Source: Clostridia bacterium
GTDB taxonomy: Bacteria; Bacillota; Clostridia; Lachnospirales; Lachnospiraceae
Reading direction: 5' to 3'
Assembly: GCA_009929615.1 (NCBI GenBank)
Contig: SAAB01000009.1
Span: forward strand, 20,617 to 84,616
DNA length: 64,000 nt
A model generated the notes under the pieces. The model was not told where the DNA came from, did not search any database, and worked only from the letters and a program-made list of their open reading frames with translations. The position numbers were made by a program, and so were the translations under genes. This document shows, in pieces, positions 1-8,510 of this stretch (position 1 is its first letter; the number at the start of each line of letters is the position of its first letter).

Positions 1-2
1 AG

Positions 3-152
3 GGGCAGAAGCAGGGTGTTATCATCCACCGCCTGATATCCAAAGGCACCGTGGATGAGGACGTGATTAAACGTCTTGAGAGTAAAGACCAGACCCAGGA
101 AGAACTGATGATGGCACTTAAAGCAAGAATTGAGAGGTATAAAAATGATTAA
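3..152 (+). CDS. Phage SNF2-type helicase, C-terminal end only
   Basis: The reading frame is open from the window edge to the TAA at 150-152 and is the last 49 codons of a longer gene. The residues GVIIHRLISKGTVDEDV followed by a charged helix match the end of helicase domain 2 in phage-borne SNF2/DEAD-like helicases, where the helicase motif VI region is followed by an 'ISKGTVDE' segment. Such proteins act in phage DNA replication or recombination. Only the tail is visible, so catalytic motifs cannot be checked. The next gene starts inside its last codons. Confidence 0.7.
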   Translation, partial: GQKQGVIIHRLISKGTVDEDVIKRLESKDQTQEELMMALKARIERYKND

Positions 153-312
153 TGTCAGACGATTGATAGAGAACAGGATTCCGGCACCCTGCTGTGAAGC
201 TTGCCACGAAAAAATAAAACCCGAAGAAGCACCCGAGGTGGAGTATGTGAAAACAAAACGTGGCACACAGCTGTTTATACATAAAAAGTGTGTGGAAAAA
301 GTTTGGAGGTAG
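145..312 (+). CDS. Small cysteine-rich phage protein
   Basis: This 55-residue protein has CCEACHEK near the N-terminus and HKKC near the C-terminus, a spacing that could hold one zinc ion. An in-frame TTG lies at 130, but the ATG at 145 is preceded by GAGAGGT with about 7 bases spacing, so I take 145 as the start. It overlaps the helicase gene by 8 bases and belongs to the same transcript. I do not recognise a named family; DNA binding or protein binding are both possible. Confidence 0.6.
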   Translation: MINVRRLIENRIPAPCCEACHEKIKPEEAPEVEYVKTKRGTQLFIHKKCVEKVWR

Positions 313-317
313 AAAAT

Positions 318-395
318 ATGTGCGAACAATGTAAACATAGACCTTACTGCCCGTGTAAAGGTAAGGACCACTGGTGTGGGAATTTTAGGAGGTAG
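318..395 (+). CDS. 25-residue cysteine-rich miniprotein
   Basis: ATG at 318 follows GGAGGT (305-310) by 7 bases and opens a 25-codon frame ending in TAG at 393-395. The peptide has five cysteines and two histidines (MCEQCKHRPYCPC near the start), enough for a metal-binding knuckle. The stop codon overlaps the ribosome site of the next gene, suggesting translational coupling. It is too short for routine gene calling. Its good ribosome site and position in a tightly packed operon support it being real. Confidence 0.5.
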   Translation: MCEQCKHRPYCPCKGKDHWCGNFRR

Positions 396-401
396 ATGCA
401 G

Positions 402-617
402 ATGCTTAATTTAACAGAAATAAACGGTGTACCGATTAATCCGACAATAACGGACAAGCTGGCATTAATGGCGTATAACGTGCTTAGGACTTATTGCAGG
501 GAGCAGGGTCCTGAGACGTGTAGCAAGTGTGTGTTTTACAAAGGCAATAAAGACAGATGGCAGTGTCTGGTTTGTGATGGCGAGGCACCGGAAGATTGGA
601 AGGATATGGAGTTATGA
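402..617 (+). CDS. Small zinc-knuckle-like phage protein
   Basis: This protein of about 71 residues contains TCSKCVFY followed by WQCLVCDG, two CxxC pairs typical of a small zinc ribbon. An ATG at 396 is also in frame but lies only 2 bases after AGGAGGT; the ATG at 402 has 8 bases spacing and is the better start. Its stop overlaps the next start by four bases (ATGA). Function is unknown. It sits in a run of tiny cysteine-rich genes in the phage early-to-late transition region. Confidence 0.55.
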   Translation: MLNLTEINGVPINPTITDKLALMAYNVLRTYCREQGPETCSKCVFYKGNKDRWQCLVCDGEAPEDWKDMEL

Positions 618-769
618 AGAATGAATGTAAGAACTGCACAGACCAGTATAAAAAAGAGCATGGCTGTCCGATTGGGAAAAGTGATACCTACGTTTTAGCC
701 TGCCAGGTTGAGCATTCCCGGATAGCTTGGAGAGACGGGATAATGCGTAAATTTGAAAGGAGAGAGTAG
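614..769 (+). CDS. 51-residue cysteine-rich phage protein
   Basis: This frame starts with the ATGA overlap with the gene before and ends in TAG directly abutting the next ATG at 770. The 51-residue product has cysteines in the pattern CKNC ... GCP ... AC, the third cysteine-rich miniprotein in this stretch. Tight overlap on both sides and the lack of any other coding frame here support translation. No family is recognised. Confidence 0.5.
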   Translation: MKNECKNCTDQYKKEHGCPIGKSDTYVLACQVEHSRIAWRDGIMRKFERRE

Positions 770-1012
770 ATGATAACTAATGTTAAACTGGATGGAAAAG
801 GAGCGGAAAAGCTTGCCAATGGCATTATCATACAGGTGGTTAAGGATTACCGTGAGGCATTAAAAACGCTTAAAAAGCATCCACGTGACACGGATGCCAG
901 GGGAGTTAAAAATGAGTGTGAGCGATTTTTTAGAAGCCAGTGGTACAGCCAGCTGACAAACGTTGATGGAGAATTTATAATCAGACGGATAATGGAAGAG
1001 GTAAAAAAATGA
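770..1012 (+). CDS. Conserved phage hypothetical protein
   Basis: This 80-residue, mostly helical, charged protein has no cysteines. The ribosome site GAAAGGAGAGAG lies just before its ATG. Its stop overlaps the next start (ATGA at 1009). Similar short proteins occur just before the late regulator in Clostridia siphophages, but I cannot name a function. It is probably translated together with the following DUF1492-like gene. Confidence 0.55.
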   Translation: MITNVKLDGKGAEKLANGIIIQVVKDYREALKTLKKHPRDTDARGVKNECERFFRSQWYSQLTNVDGEFIIRRIMEEVKK

Positions 1013-1434
1013 CGGCGAAGGAATATCTACAAGAAATCCGTAAATTGGATTTATACATAAACCAGAAACAGACAGAATACGACGCCCTGTACAAGCTTAG
1101 GGGTGGTGCCGGGGGTATTGATTATGCACAGGAACGTGTTCAGACTTGCCCAGACGGCCAAGGATTCACGAAAATATCGGATGGGTTGGTTGACCTGCAA
1201 AAAGAAATAAACGCCCAGATTGACCGATTTTACAATCTTCGGAATGAACGCATTGACCAGATACAGCAGATGGACAAGCCAGAGCATACGGATATCCTGT
1301 TTAGGCGGTATGTGCAATATGAGTCATTTGAGAGGATATCTTATGATATGGGTTACTCATACAAGTCTGCTTGCAACCTTCATGGTGCTGCTTTGACGGA
1401 ATTTTTTTATAAATTTCTAAAAGATGTGGACTAA
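1009..1434 (+). CDS. DUF1492/ArpU-like phage late regulator
   Basis: This 141-residue protein has a coiled N-terminal half and a C-terminal segment (about residues 100-135: LFRRYVQYESFERIS followed by a YSYKSA motif) that looks like the sigma-70 region 4-type helix-turn-helix of DUF1492/ArpU/RinA-class proteins. In related phages these proteins sit just before the terminase genes and switch on late transcription. The position here, followed by a non-coding gap and terS, fits that job. The family call rests on pattern recognition; the regulatory role is inferred from context. Confidence 0.65.
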   Translation: MTAKEYLQEIRKLDLYINQKQTEYDALYKLRGGAGGIDYAQERVQTCPDGQGFTKISDGLVDLQKEINAQIDRFYNLRNERIDQIQQMDKPEHTDILFRRYVQYESFERISYDMGYSYKSACNLHGAALTEFFYKFLKDVD

Positions 1435-1690
1435 TGTGGAAAATTTTAAAAAAAAGTATGATATTATGATAGTGTGGTTTTTTGGTAAGAGTCCATAGGG
1501 ACCTCCTTTCTGATAAAGTATTTTTTCTCCGGTCTGCCGGTGTGTCATAGCCCGGTAGACTACTCAAGTTGGCAGCGTATATCTTTAAACTGTCGGTCCC
1601 GGGGGTCCGGGACAGCAGCCCCCACACCTCTTTGCAATGTGTCAAATGGGGGCACATATGTTAACTAAATTTCTTTACATACATTCTTCT

Positions 1691-1722
1691 AAAAGCACCC
1701 TATAGCAATATGGGGTGTTTTT
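1691..1722 (+). terminator. Terminator-like hairpin upstream of terS
   Basis: AAAAGCACCC pairs with GGGGTGTTTTT across an 11-base loop and ends in a T-run. It probably stops transcription coming from the early region or attenuates late transcription. Confidence 0.5.
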
Positions 1723-1745
1723 GTAAATAACAATAACAAACACAG

Positions 1746-1766
1746 AGCACCCTCAGGGGTGCTTTT
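1746..1766 (+). terminator. Second terminator-like hairpin upstream of terS
   Basis: AGCACCC and GGGTGCT form a 7-pair stem with a 4-base loop, followed by TTTT. It shares the GCACCC/GGGTGC stem with the hairpin 50 bases upstream, so the two are a tandem pair. Confidence 0.55.
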
Positions 1767-1793
1767 CTTATACCCTTAAGGAGGTGAGCCCAG

Positions 1794-2291
1794 GTGACAG
1801 AAAAACAAAAGATATTTGCAGATGAGTATTTAATAGATCTCAACGCCACAAGGGCTTACCGGGTGGCTTATCCATCGGTCAAGAAGGATGCTGCTGCCGC
1901 CGTAAACGGTAGCAAGCTGCTAAGAAATACTAATGTTTCAGAATACATCAAAGAAATGCTTGAAAAGATGAATTCCGAACGCGTTGCCGATGTGCAGGAA
2001 GTGATGGAATATCTTACTTCGGTCATGCGGCGAGAAAAGAAAGAATGCGTTGTTGTTACGATATCCAGGGAGCGGTCAACCTATGTCAAGGACGATAATG
2101 GAACGCCTCGAAAACAGACCATCAAGGAAGAGATTCCCCAGATTGTAGAAATTCCAGCCAAGCTGTCGGATGCCAATAAGGCTGCGGAGTTGCTAGGTAA
2201 GAGATTTAGCCTATTCTCTGGCGATAAAGATACAGACAAGCCAATCCAGATAACCTTTGTAAAAGCGAGTGATTCACATGATGACGGATAA
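1794..2291 (+). CDS. terS: Phage terminase small subunit
   Basis: This 165-residue protein starts with [10 protein letters not shown] and [11 protein letters not shown], the hallmark N-terminus of the Terminase_2 small subunit family, a helix-turn-helix DNA-recognition region (about residues 5-55). It recognises viral DNA at the packaging start and recruits the large subunit. The start is GTG, 7 bases after AAGGAGGTGA, one of the strongest ribosome sites in the window. The C-terminal third ([11 protein letters not shown]) is the usual terL/portal interaction tail. Its end overlaps the start of terL. Confidence 0.9.
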   Translation: MTEKQKIFADEYLIDLNATRAYRVAYPSVKKDAAAAVNGSKLLRNTNVSEYIKEMLEKMNSERVADVQEVMEYLTSVMRREKKECVVVTISRERSTYVKDDNGTPRKQTIKEEIPQIVEIPAKLSDANKAAELLGKRFSLFSGDKDTDKPIQITFVKASDSHDDG

Positions 2292-3567
2292 TCAGATAGA
2301 ATTTGCTCTAAATGACCATTTCTATGATTTTGTGGATGACTGGAAACACAAATTCTATTTTCTGGTTGGCGGATACGGAAGCTCCAAGAGTTACCATGTT
2401 GCGGTAAAGCTTATCGAGAAGCTTCTGGAAGAAAAGCGCAAGGCATTGGTTGTCAGGGAAGTGTTTGACACCATCCGGGACAGCTGCTTTGATTTGTTGG
2501 AAGAAGTGGCTAATGCCATGGGCGTTGAAGATTATCTACAGTTTACATCAAGTCCTATGCAGGTCCGGTTCAAGAATGGCAGTAAGATTATATTCAAGGG
2601 CATGGATAAGCCGGTAAAGCTTAAGTCCTTAAATGGTGTCTCTATTGTTTGGATAGAAGAGTGTTCCGAGGTAAAGTACATGGGCTTTAAGGAAATCCTT
2701 GGACGTTTGCGACATCCGACTATGAGCAATCACATCATCCTGTCCACCAACCCCGTAAGCAAGGGGAATTGGTGCTACAAGTATTTCTTTCAGGATAAAA
2801 AGGAACACGTCTTTGTGCTGGATGATGAGCTCTTGTACAAAAATCGAGTGGTGGTTATTGGAAAAACCTACTACCATCACAGCACTGTTGATGACAACTA
2901 TTTTGTTCCAAAGGATTATATAGAGCAGTTGGACGATTTAAAGACACACGACCAGGATTTGTACCGGGTGGCCAGATTGGGGCGGTTTGGTGTTAACGGG
3001 CGGTTGGTACTGCCACAGTTTGTTGTTATGCCGGATGAGGATATTCGTGCTGCTATGAAAGCGGTTAAGCAGCCACTTGAGAAGAACGGTATGGACTTTG
3101 GCTTTGTGACTTCCTACAATGCTGTGGTACGGATGTTGATAGACCACGACAATAAGATTCTGTATCTGTACGATGAATATTACTCAAGGGATAAAACGGA
3201 TCCGGAGATTGCCCAGGACATTGAGAAGTGGAAGGATGTACTAATCAAAGCGGATTGTGCAGAGCCTAAGGCCATTAAATACTACAAGCAAAAAGGGTTC
3301 CGGATGAAGGCCTGCAAGAAGTTTCAGGGAAGCCGGGAAGTATACACCAAAAAAGTTAAGCGCTTCCGGTCAATCGTATGCTCGGATAAATGTAAGAATA
3401 TAATAGATGAATTGCAAGACCTGACCTTTGCTGTAGATAAGGACGGGGAAATTATAGAGGATGAATTTAACATTGACCCTCATACATTGTCGGCCATCTG
3501 GTATGGGCTGGATGATTATGAGGTGTCAGACTTGAAGGGCGGAGGTATGCGTACTCTCGGCTCTTAA
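2278..3567 (+). CDS. terL: Phage terminase large subunit
   Basis: This is the packaging ATPase/nuclease of the PBSX-like terminase family, about 430 residues. A Walker A variant GGYGSSKS lies near residue 30-38 and a Walker B-like VWIEECSE near residue 125. The C-terminal half carries the RNase H-type nuclease acidic residues, such as the MDFGF and KADCAEP regions. In-frame starts at 2269 (GTG), 2278 and 2281 (ATG) are all possible; I chose 2278, which overlaps terS by 14 bases. It works with the portal encoded next to pump DNA into proheads. Confidence 0.92.
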   Translation: MMTDNQIEFALNDHFYDFVDDWKHKFYFLVGGYGSSKSYHVAVKLIEKLLEEKRKALVVREVFDTIRDSCFDLLEEVANAMGVEDYLQFTSSPMQVRFKNGSKIIFKGMDKPVKLKSLNGVSIVWIEECSEVKYMGFKEILGRLRHPTMSNHIILSTNPVSKGNWCYKYFFQDKKEHVFVLDDELLYKNRVVVIGKTYYHHSTVDDNYFVPKDYIEQLDDLKTHDQDLYRVARLGRFGVNGRLVLPQFVVMPDEDIRAAMKAVKQPLEKNGMDFGFVTSYNAVVRMLIDHDNKILYLYDEYYSRDKTDPEIAQDIEKWKDVLIKADCAEPKAIKYYKQKGFRMKACKKFQGSREVYTKKVKRFRSIVCSDKCKNIIDELQDLTFAVDKDGEIIEDEFNIDPHTLSAIWYGLDDYEVSDLKGGGMRTLGS

Positions 3568-3591
3568 TTTATGTCCAAAGGAGGTTTGGCA

Positions 3592-5088
3592 GTGTGGATA
3601 AAGGATTTTATTTCAAAATTAAAGAAGGGGGTGAAAGCAGGAATGGCTGCAGTGAAAGTAAGTAATACCCTTACGGATAATAAGGTTGTTCAGCTTATTT
3701 CAGACTTTAATTCGTCCCCGGAACGGGAATGGATGCTTACCGGAGAGCGGTATTACCGAGTTGATAACGACATTAAAAACCGTAAAATCACAAGAAAGAT
3801 GCGTAACGGCGCATTGGTAGAGGAAACCTATAAGGCCAATAACAAATTGGCTCATGCAAAATATAAGAACCATGTAGATGAAAAGATAGCCTACCTGCTT
3901 ACTAAACCTGTCACATATAAATGCGATGCAGAGGACAGCGGCCGTATTTATGCTGACAAGCTTAAAGATATTCTTGGCAAGCACTTTCAGTATCAGTTGT
4001 CCAGTCTGGGCTATGATGCGTCTAACAAAGGCATTTCATGGATACAGGTCTACATAGACGCTCAGGGACAGTTAAGGACAATGGTTATTCCATCTGAGCA
4101 GTGCATACCGTTATGGAAGGACCGCACTCATACCGAACTGGATACCATGATTCGGGTGTACCCTACAACTGTTTGGGAATATGATACCAAAAAAACGGTA
4201 ACTAACGTGGAGGTGTGGACAGAAGAGGGCGTCACATACTACCGCTTAGAGGGACAGCTTCTTGTAGCTGACTATGCCCGCAACCAGGACAATGATAATG
4301 GCGGCCCGGTGGCTCATTACAAGGTTGAGGATGCCTGGTATTCATGGGGTAGAGTGCCTTTTATTCCTTTCAAAAATAACCGTGTAGAACTTCCAGATAT
4401 CCGATTTGTCAAAACTCTGGTTGATGGCTACGACCTGAGCCGGAGTGAAGCGGCGAACTATGTCGAGGAAGTAAAGAACCTTATTTTTATTCTAAAAGGA
4501 TATGGCGGCACAGAGATAGAGGAACTTATGCGTTCCATCAATGAGGACCGTGCTATTGCGATAGATGACCCGGAGGATGGTGGGGTAGACACCATTACCC
4601 CTCAGATGGACATTACAGCCCTCAGAGAACACTATGAACAGCTTAAGCGAGACCTCAATGAGGATGGACAGGCTGTCAGCAAAGACGTGGATAAATATGG
4701 CAATGCACCATCTGGTGTAGCCCTTAAGTTTATGTATGCCGGGCTGGACTTGAAATGCAACTTGATGGAAACCGAATTCAAGATGGGGTTTGAAAATCTT
4801 TTATATTTTGTGGATATCTACCTGGACTTAACGGGGCAAGGTAATTTTGAACGTGTCGAGGTTGAATTAGTTTTTAACCGGGATATGGCGGTGAATGAAA
4901 CAGAAATAATTCAAAATTGCTCAGCGTCCAAGGGAACCGTATCTGACAGAACTGTAGTGGCCCATCACCCTTATGTCTCAGATGTGGAAGAAGAACTGAA
5001 GTTGCTGAAAGAGCAGAGGGAAGCTGAAAGTCCACAGTGGGACGTGGTGCCTGATCTAAAGGACGGTGAAGAGGATGGCGAAGAGTAG
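3592..5088 (+). CDS. Phage portal protein (SPP1 gp6-type)
   Basis: This protein of about 498 residues matches the SPP1 gp6 portal family in length and in segments such as NGALVEETYKANNKLAH and the 'YGNAPSGVALKF' motif near the C-terminal third. Twelve copies form the ring through which DNA enters the capsid and to which the tail attaches. An ATG at 3571 is in frame, but it has no ribosome site. The GTG at 3592 follows AAAGGAGG by 9 bases and is preferred; ATG 3643 is a weaker option. The gene overlaps the next one by 14 bases. Confidence 0.88.
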   Translation: MWIKDFISKLKKGVKAGMAAVKVSNTLTDNKVVQLISDFNSSPEREWMLTGERYYRVDNDIKNRKITRKMRNGALVEETYKANNKLAHAKYKNHVDEKIAYLLTKPVTYKCDAEDSGRIYADKLKDILGKHFQYQLSSLGYDASNKGISWIQVYIDAQGQLRTMVIPSEQCIPLWKDRTHTELDTMIRVYPTTVWEYDTKKTVTNVEVWTEEGVTYYRLEGQLLVADYARNQDNDNGGPVAHYKVEDAWYSWGRVPFIPFKNNRVELPDIRFVKTLVDGYDLSRSEAANYVEEVKNLIFILKGYGGTEIEELMRSINEDRAIAIDDPEDGGVDTITPQMDITALREHYEQLKRDLNEDGQAVSKDVDKYGNAPSGVALKFMYAGLDLKCNLMETEFKMGFENLLYFVDIYLDLTGQGNFERVEVELVFNRDMAVNETEIIQNCSASKGTVSDRTVVAHHPYVSDVEEELKLLKEQREAESPQWDVVPDLKDGEEDGEE

Positions 5089-5866
5089 CCAGAAGTATTG
5101 GGAATACAGAATTGCCGGTAATACCTGGAAAACTTATAATTCCATCGAAGAAAAAAACCGTGATTTATTAGATTTTTATATAGATGCCAGTAAGAATGTT
5201 AAAGAAGAACTCTATTCTATTGCTGAAAAATACAGCAAGGATGGGGTTCTTTCTCTTTCCGATATGCACAAGCAGAACCGTTTGACGGAACTCAACAAAA
5301 AATATGAGGACATTGCTCTGGAACTCGGCAGGCAGGTGGAAGAAATGGCCACCGTGAATATGCAGGAGGGATTTAAGGAAGTCTACGGAAACGTCTCCGC
5401 TGCCCTAGGTGATACAGATTTTTCCATGCCAAATAAAAAGCTGATGGACAAGTTGCTTGAAGAGCCCTGGCGGGGAGATTCTTTTTCTGGCAGGCTATGG
5501 AAGAATCAAAAGCGGCTGGCTTCAGGGCTTAATAACGTATTGCTTAATGGCTTGCAGCAGGGTAAGACAGCCACAGAGATAGCGGTCAATCTGCACAACT
5601 TGGTTGGAAACAGCTTCAACGACTGTCACAGGATTGTCCGGACAGAGAGTATGCACTATCTGAACGATGCCACACTGCAGAGATACAAGGATAGTGGCAT
5701 CGATGAAGTACAGGTCTGGGCATCCCACGATGAAAGAACTTGCGATGTATGCGGTTCGGAGCATGAGAAGAAATACTCTATCAACAGATGCCCAGTGGTG
5801 CCATTTCATCCAAACTGCAGGTGCACGATTATTCCCGTTATTGAGGTTGAAAAATTTGATAGATAA
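5075..5866 (+). CDS. Phage head morphogenesis protein (SPP1 gp7/Mu F-type)
   Basis: About 263 residues. The C-terminal half has the signature of the Mu gpF/SPP1 gp7 minor head family: RIVRTESMHYLNDA, then a DERTCDVC motif and HPNCRCT before the end. Such proteins bind the portal inside the prohead and may act during DNA ejection. The ATG at 5075 is used in preference to GTG 5066; both lie inside the portal gene. The CxxC and CRC cysteines could bind a metal. Confidence 0.85.
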   Translation: MAKSSQKYWEYRIAGNTWKTYNSIEEKNRDLLDFYIDASKNVKEELYSIAEKYSKDGVLSLSDMHKQNRLTELNKKYEDIALELGRQVEEMATVNMQEGFKEVYGNVSAALGDTDFSMPNKKLMDKLLEEPWRGDSFSGRLWKNQKRLASGLNNVLLNGLQQGKTATEIAVNLHNLVGNSFNDCHRIVRTESMHYLNDATLQRYKDSGIDEVQVWASHDERTCDVCGSEHEKKYSINRCPVVPFHPNCRCTIIPVIEVEKFDR

Positions 5867-5898
5867 AATAGCGTAGTATTGATGCCAGGAGGTAAACC

Positions 5899-6162
5899 AT
5901 GAAAGTGGAATGTATCTGCGGATATCTGATGAATCCAGAGAGAATAAAGCTGCATGAACACCGGCAGCAGGATGGCTTGATAGATGTTTATTACGCCTGT
6001 CCAAAATGCAAAGCCCAGCACCATGTATGCTATCATAATGCAGAGACCAAGAATCTACAGAAGCTTATCAAAAAGGCTGAAAGAGCCGGAGATGCAGATA
6101 AGCTTATGGATTACAAGGAAAAGTTCAAAACGTCTCTGGATTCCCTTAATAATCGCTTGTAG
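5899..6162 (+). CDS. Zinc-ribbon phage protein
   Basis: This 87-residue protein has CICGYL at residues 5-10 and CPKCKAQHHVC at about residues 34-44, a likely zinc ribbon, followed by a charged coiled-coil tail. CCAGGAGGT precedes the ATG by 6 bases. Similar small proteins often sit between head morphogenesis and scaffold genes in Clostridia phages, but their role is unknown. It could regulate or assist assembly. Confidence 0.6.
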   Translation: MKVECICGYLMNPERIKLHEHRQQDGLIDVYYACPKCKAQHHVCYHNAETKNLQKLIKKAERAGDADKLMDYKEKFKTSLDSLNNRL

Positions 6163-6217
6163 GATATGAACGGAAATGGTAATATAGAGTTATCATTAAT
6201 GTATGGAGGGAAACGTT

Positions 6218-6787
6218 ATGAAAAAGCTAATAAGTGTACTGATTTTGGGGATGATGTGCCTTTGTCTGGTAGGGTGCAGCAGTGGAGCCAAGAAGGAAAC
6301 AGAGCCAGTAACCACGGTTGCCGAGATAGAGACGGAAACAGAGACCGAAACAGAATCTGAAACCGATGAGGGTATCAAAGAGATTGGAGTCGGAGAGCCA
6401 GTCACAGTAGAAACAGAATGGGGGAGCTATATACTTGCAATAACTGGTGTTAGTGAAACGGACTGGTGGGAAAGGGCTAACAAAAACACAGATAAAACTG
6501 TTATTTTGGTAGAATACTCGGTAGAAAATATTGATTTTTCTAATGAATATACCTCAGGTGTAGTTATAAGCACGGAAGCCTTTAAGATTTCTGATGATGA
6601 AAACTATCTTTTAAAGGATTTTTCGTCAGGATATGATGATAGAGTAAATTTCTTTGAAACAGTTGACCCTGGGTATAAGTCTGAATCTGCTCTCCCGTAC
6701 ATACTGGATAGGGATACAGAATACATTGACGTTGTTATTACAAGGTCGTCTGGAGATATAGCGAAGGTGCGAGTAAACATCGAATAG
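6218..6787 (+). CDS. Phage-encoded lipoprotein
   Basis: The start at 6218 gives MKKLISVLILGMMCLCLVGC, a lipoprotein signal peptide with lipobox LVGC, so the mature protein should be tethered to the outside of the cell membrane by its cysteine. A glutamate/threonine-rich linker (ETETETETESET) leads to a domain of about 125 residues resembling DUF4352-type immunoglobulin-like modules (TVILVEYSVENID). TGGAGGG lies 7 bases before the start. Set between head genes and followed by two terminators, it looks like a separately expressed 'moron', possibly for superinfection exclusion. Confidence 0.7.
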   Translation: MKKLISVLILGMMCLCLVGCSSGAKKETEPVTTVAEIETETETETESETDEGIKEIGVGEPVTVETEWGSYILAITGVSETDWWERANKNTDKTVILVEYSVENIDFSNEYTSGVVISTEAFKISDDENYLLKDFSSGYDDRVNFFETVDPGYKSESALPYILDRDTEYIDVVITRSSGDIAKVRVNIE

Positions 6788-6795
6788 AGATTTAA

Positions 6796-6824
6796 ACCGC
6801 TTACAATTATGTAGGCAGTTTTTT
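6796..6824 (+). terminator. Terminator after the lipoprotein gene
   Basis: ACCGCTTACA pairs with TGTAGGCAGT (one mismatch, one G-T) around a 4-base loop and is followed by TTTTTT. Confidence 0.65.
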
Positions 6825-6893
6825 AATACCATAAATCTGATAGAAAGGATTGGTGGTCCTACATATCTCCCAGCTATGGGTTAAATAGCACAC

Positions 6894-6923
6894 AGGCACT
6901 TGGGTTATTCCAGGTGCCTTTTC
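6894..6923 (+). terminator. Second terminator before the scaffold gene
   Basis: AGGCACTTGG pairs with CCAGGTGCCT (10 pairs, one G-T) with a 6-base loop, followed by TTTTCTCT. With the terminator about 100 bases upstream it brackets a small non-coding stretch before the scaffold gene. Confidence 0.7.
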
Positions 6924-7016
6924 TCTACTCTTTTTTATGGGTTGAAGAGTATAAAGAACAACGGTGCAGCCCAGTACCGGGAGAGCCGGTATAAAAATCT
7001 ATGGAGGTAAAAGGAA

Positions 7017-7613
7017 ATGGAATGGTTACAGAAAATTTTATCAAATGCGGTATATGGAGAAGATGGCAAGCTGGATGTTGAGGCTACAGTTAAGAAAGTT
7101 AACGAGGAAGCGCCTAAGCATATTGTTCCTAAAGAACAGTACAATTCCAAGGTTAAGGAATTGGATACGGCAAATGCCACGATTGGCGATTTAAAGAAAG
7201 CCAACGGGGACAATGAAGAACTCCAGAATACGATTAAGACCCATGAGGCTACGATTAAACAGCTTAAAGCCGACCATGAGACTGAGATGAATGGAATTCG
7301 TATTGATTCCGCTATCAGTAAAGCTCTGGCAGATAATAAAGCAAAACACGCAGACCTTTTGGCCGGAAAATTTGACAGGGAGAAGCTTCAGCTTACAGAC
7401 GATGGCAAAGTCATTGGCATGGATGAGCAGCTTAAATCCATGAAGGAAACATACAAAGATATGTTTACCCAGACTATAAGTGGACAGCCGCCGTTAAATC
7501 CGGACGGGAAGCCTTCCGGTGGAAATGCCACATTTGATGCACTTGTTAATAATGCAGACACGATGTCTGCAGAAGAAGTAGCTGCACAGTTCGCGGCTAT
7601 GGAAAAACAGTAA
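7017..7613 (+). CDS. Phage scaffolding protein (GP20-type)
   Basis: This 198-residue, highly charged, coiled-coil protein (residues 20-105) has the features of the phage minor structural GP20/scaffold family, and lies directly before the major capsid gene as scaffolds do. It should nucleate prohead assembly and be lost on DNA packaging. The C-terminal part (GQPPLNPDGKPSGGN and a short acidic helix) is the usual flexible capsid-binding end. GGAGGT lies 9 bases before the ATG. Confidence 0.8.
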   Translation: MEWLQKILSNAVYGEDGKLDVEATVKKVNEEAPKHIVPKEQYNSKVKELDTANATIGDLKKANGDNEELQNTIKTHEATIKQLKADHETEMNGIRIDSAISKALADNKAKHADLLAGKFDREKLQLTDDGKVIGMDEQLKSMKETYKDMFTQTISGQPPLNPDGKPSGGNATFDALVNNADTMSAEEVAAQFAAMEKQ

Positions 7614-7631
7614 AAGAGAGGATGATTATTA

Positions 7632-8510
7632 ATGTCAGTAGAAAATTTTAAACCTACATTATGGGAAGGTGCTTTAATTCACAACTTCCACAGCGTGTCT
7701 ATCGCTGACGTGCTGGCAACGAAGCCAGCCGAAATTAAAGGCAACAAGGTTATTTTTAACCGTATCGGTGCGGGTACTTTAAAGGACTATACAGGTACCG
7801 TTGATTGGGATTCCATTGATACCACGCCTGTCGAAATGACTTTTGACAAGAAAAAGTATTTTGCTTTTTCTCTTGATGACTGTGACAAAGTCCAGTTAAA
7901 GAGCGATGTCATGGTAGCAACAACCAAAGAACATTCTGCAATTCTGGCAGAAACATACGACAGAGATTTTTTCGCGGCGCTTGGAACAGGTACTGTTATG
8001 AAGATTGGCACAACGGCTTCTAAGGTAAAGCTGACACCGCAGAATACCTATGACAAGATTGTCGATATGGGTACAATGCTTTCACAGAAGAAAGTTCCAA
8101 AAACAGAACGTTATGTGACTGTAAGTGCTGCTATTCTTGGAATTCTGTCTAAGGATAAGAGATTTACCGCCAACCCGTCTGTGCTTGAAAATGGTATTGT
8201 TGAAGGTCAGAGAATCAACGGTATGCAGGTAATGTGCTCTGAGGAACTTCCGGCCAATGTTGTGTTAGCACATCACAAGTCCGCCATTGGTGCGGCGAAA
8301 CAGCTTGATGAAATGGAAGCAATGCGTCTGCAGGGTGCTTTTGCAGATGGTATCCGCGGTTTATGTATGTACGGTGATAAGGTCCTTCGTACTGACGCCA
8401 GCGTGGCTCTTTACTACGAAGTAGGTACTGCTGCCGATGTTGACCCAATCAACGTTCGTGTTGCTAATACTGAAGCTGACCCGGTTCACACGAAACCAGC
8501 AACTGCATAG
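7632..8510 (+). CDS. Phage major capsid protein
   Basis: This 292-residue protein has the layout of HK97-fold capsid proteins of Clostridia siphophages: an N-terminal region (LWEGALIHNFHSVSIADVLA), an extended loop region, and a strongly ordered central core. Position between scaffold and head connectors supports the call. It builds the icosahedral shell and should be the most abundant phage protein. A hairpin begins at its stop codon, which would help keep this message abundant relative to downstream genes. Confidence 0.85.
   Translation: MSVENFKPTLWEGALIHNFHSVSIADVLATKPAEIKGNKVIFNRIGAGTLKDYTGTVDWDSIDTTPVEMTFDKKKYFAFSLDDCDKVQLKSDVMVATTKEHSAILAETYDRDFFAALGTGTVMKIGTTASKVKLTPQNTYDKIVDMGTMLSQKKVPKTERYVTVSAAILGILSKDKRFTANPSVLENGIVEGQRINGMQVMCSEELPANVVLAHHKSAIGAAKQLDEMEAMRLQGAFADGIRGLCMYGDKVLRTDASVALYYEVGTAADVDPINVRVANTEADPVHTKPATA

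Larger units (their letters stand above)
1435..1793 (+). other. Structured non-coding gap before terminase
   Basis: No convincing gene is present in these 359 bases. I see an A/T-rich start with promoter-like TATTAT/TATGAT words (1462-1470), then two GC-rich stem-loops: 1532-1540 pairing with 1552-1560 (9 pairs, one G-U) and 1596-1602 pairing with 1607-1613 (7 pairs, GGGT loop), and then two terminator-like hairpins. In siphophages this position carries the late promoter and often the packaging start (cos or pac), so those are the leading inferences. Confidence 0.5.

Noticed and set aside
1464..1509. Minus-strand 10-codon frame with AAAGGAGGT and ATG (stop at 1464)
   Set aside because: The ribosome-site match is good, but the frame is tiny, faces against every phage gene and no promoter was evident. 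It may simply be part of the structured gap.
1544..1624. tRNA-like pattern (TACTCAAGTTGGCAGCG D-arm-like stretch followed by a GC hairpin)
   Set aside because: There is no TTCRA T-loop, the acceptor ends do not pair over seven bases and no sensible anticodon stem forms. It is better described as two stem-loops.
5522..6004. Long minus-strand frame under the gp7-type gene
   Set aside because: It is a shadow of the plus-strand genes: no ribosome site, poor residue composition and interruption of gene order.
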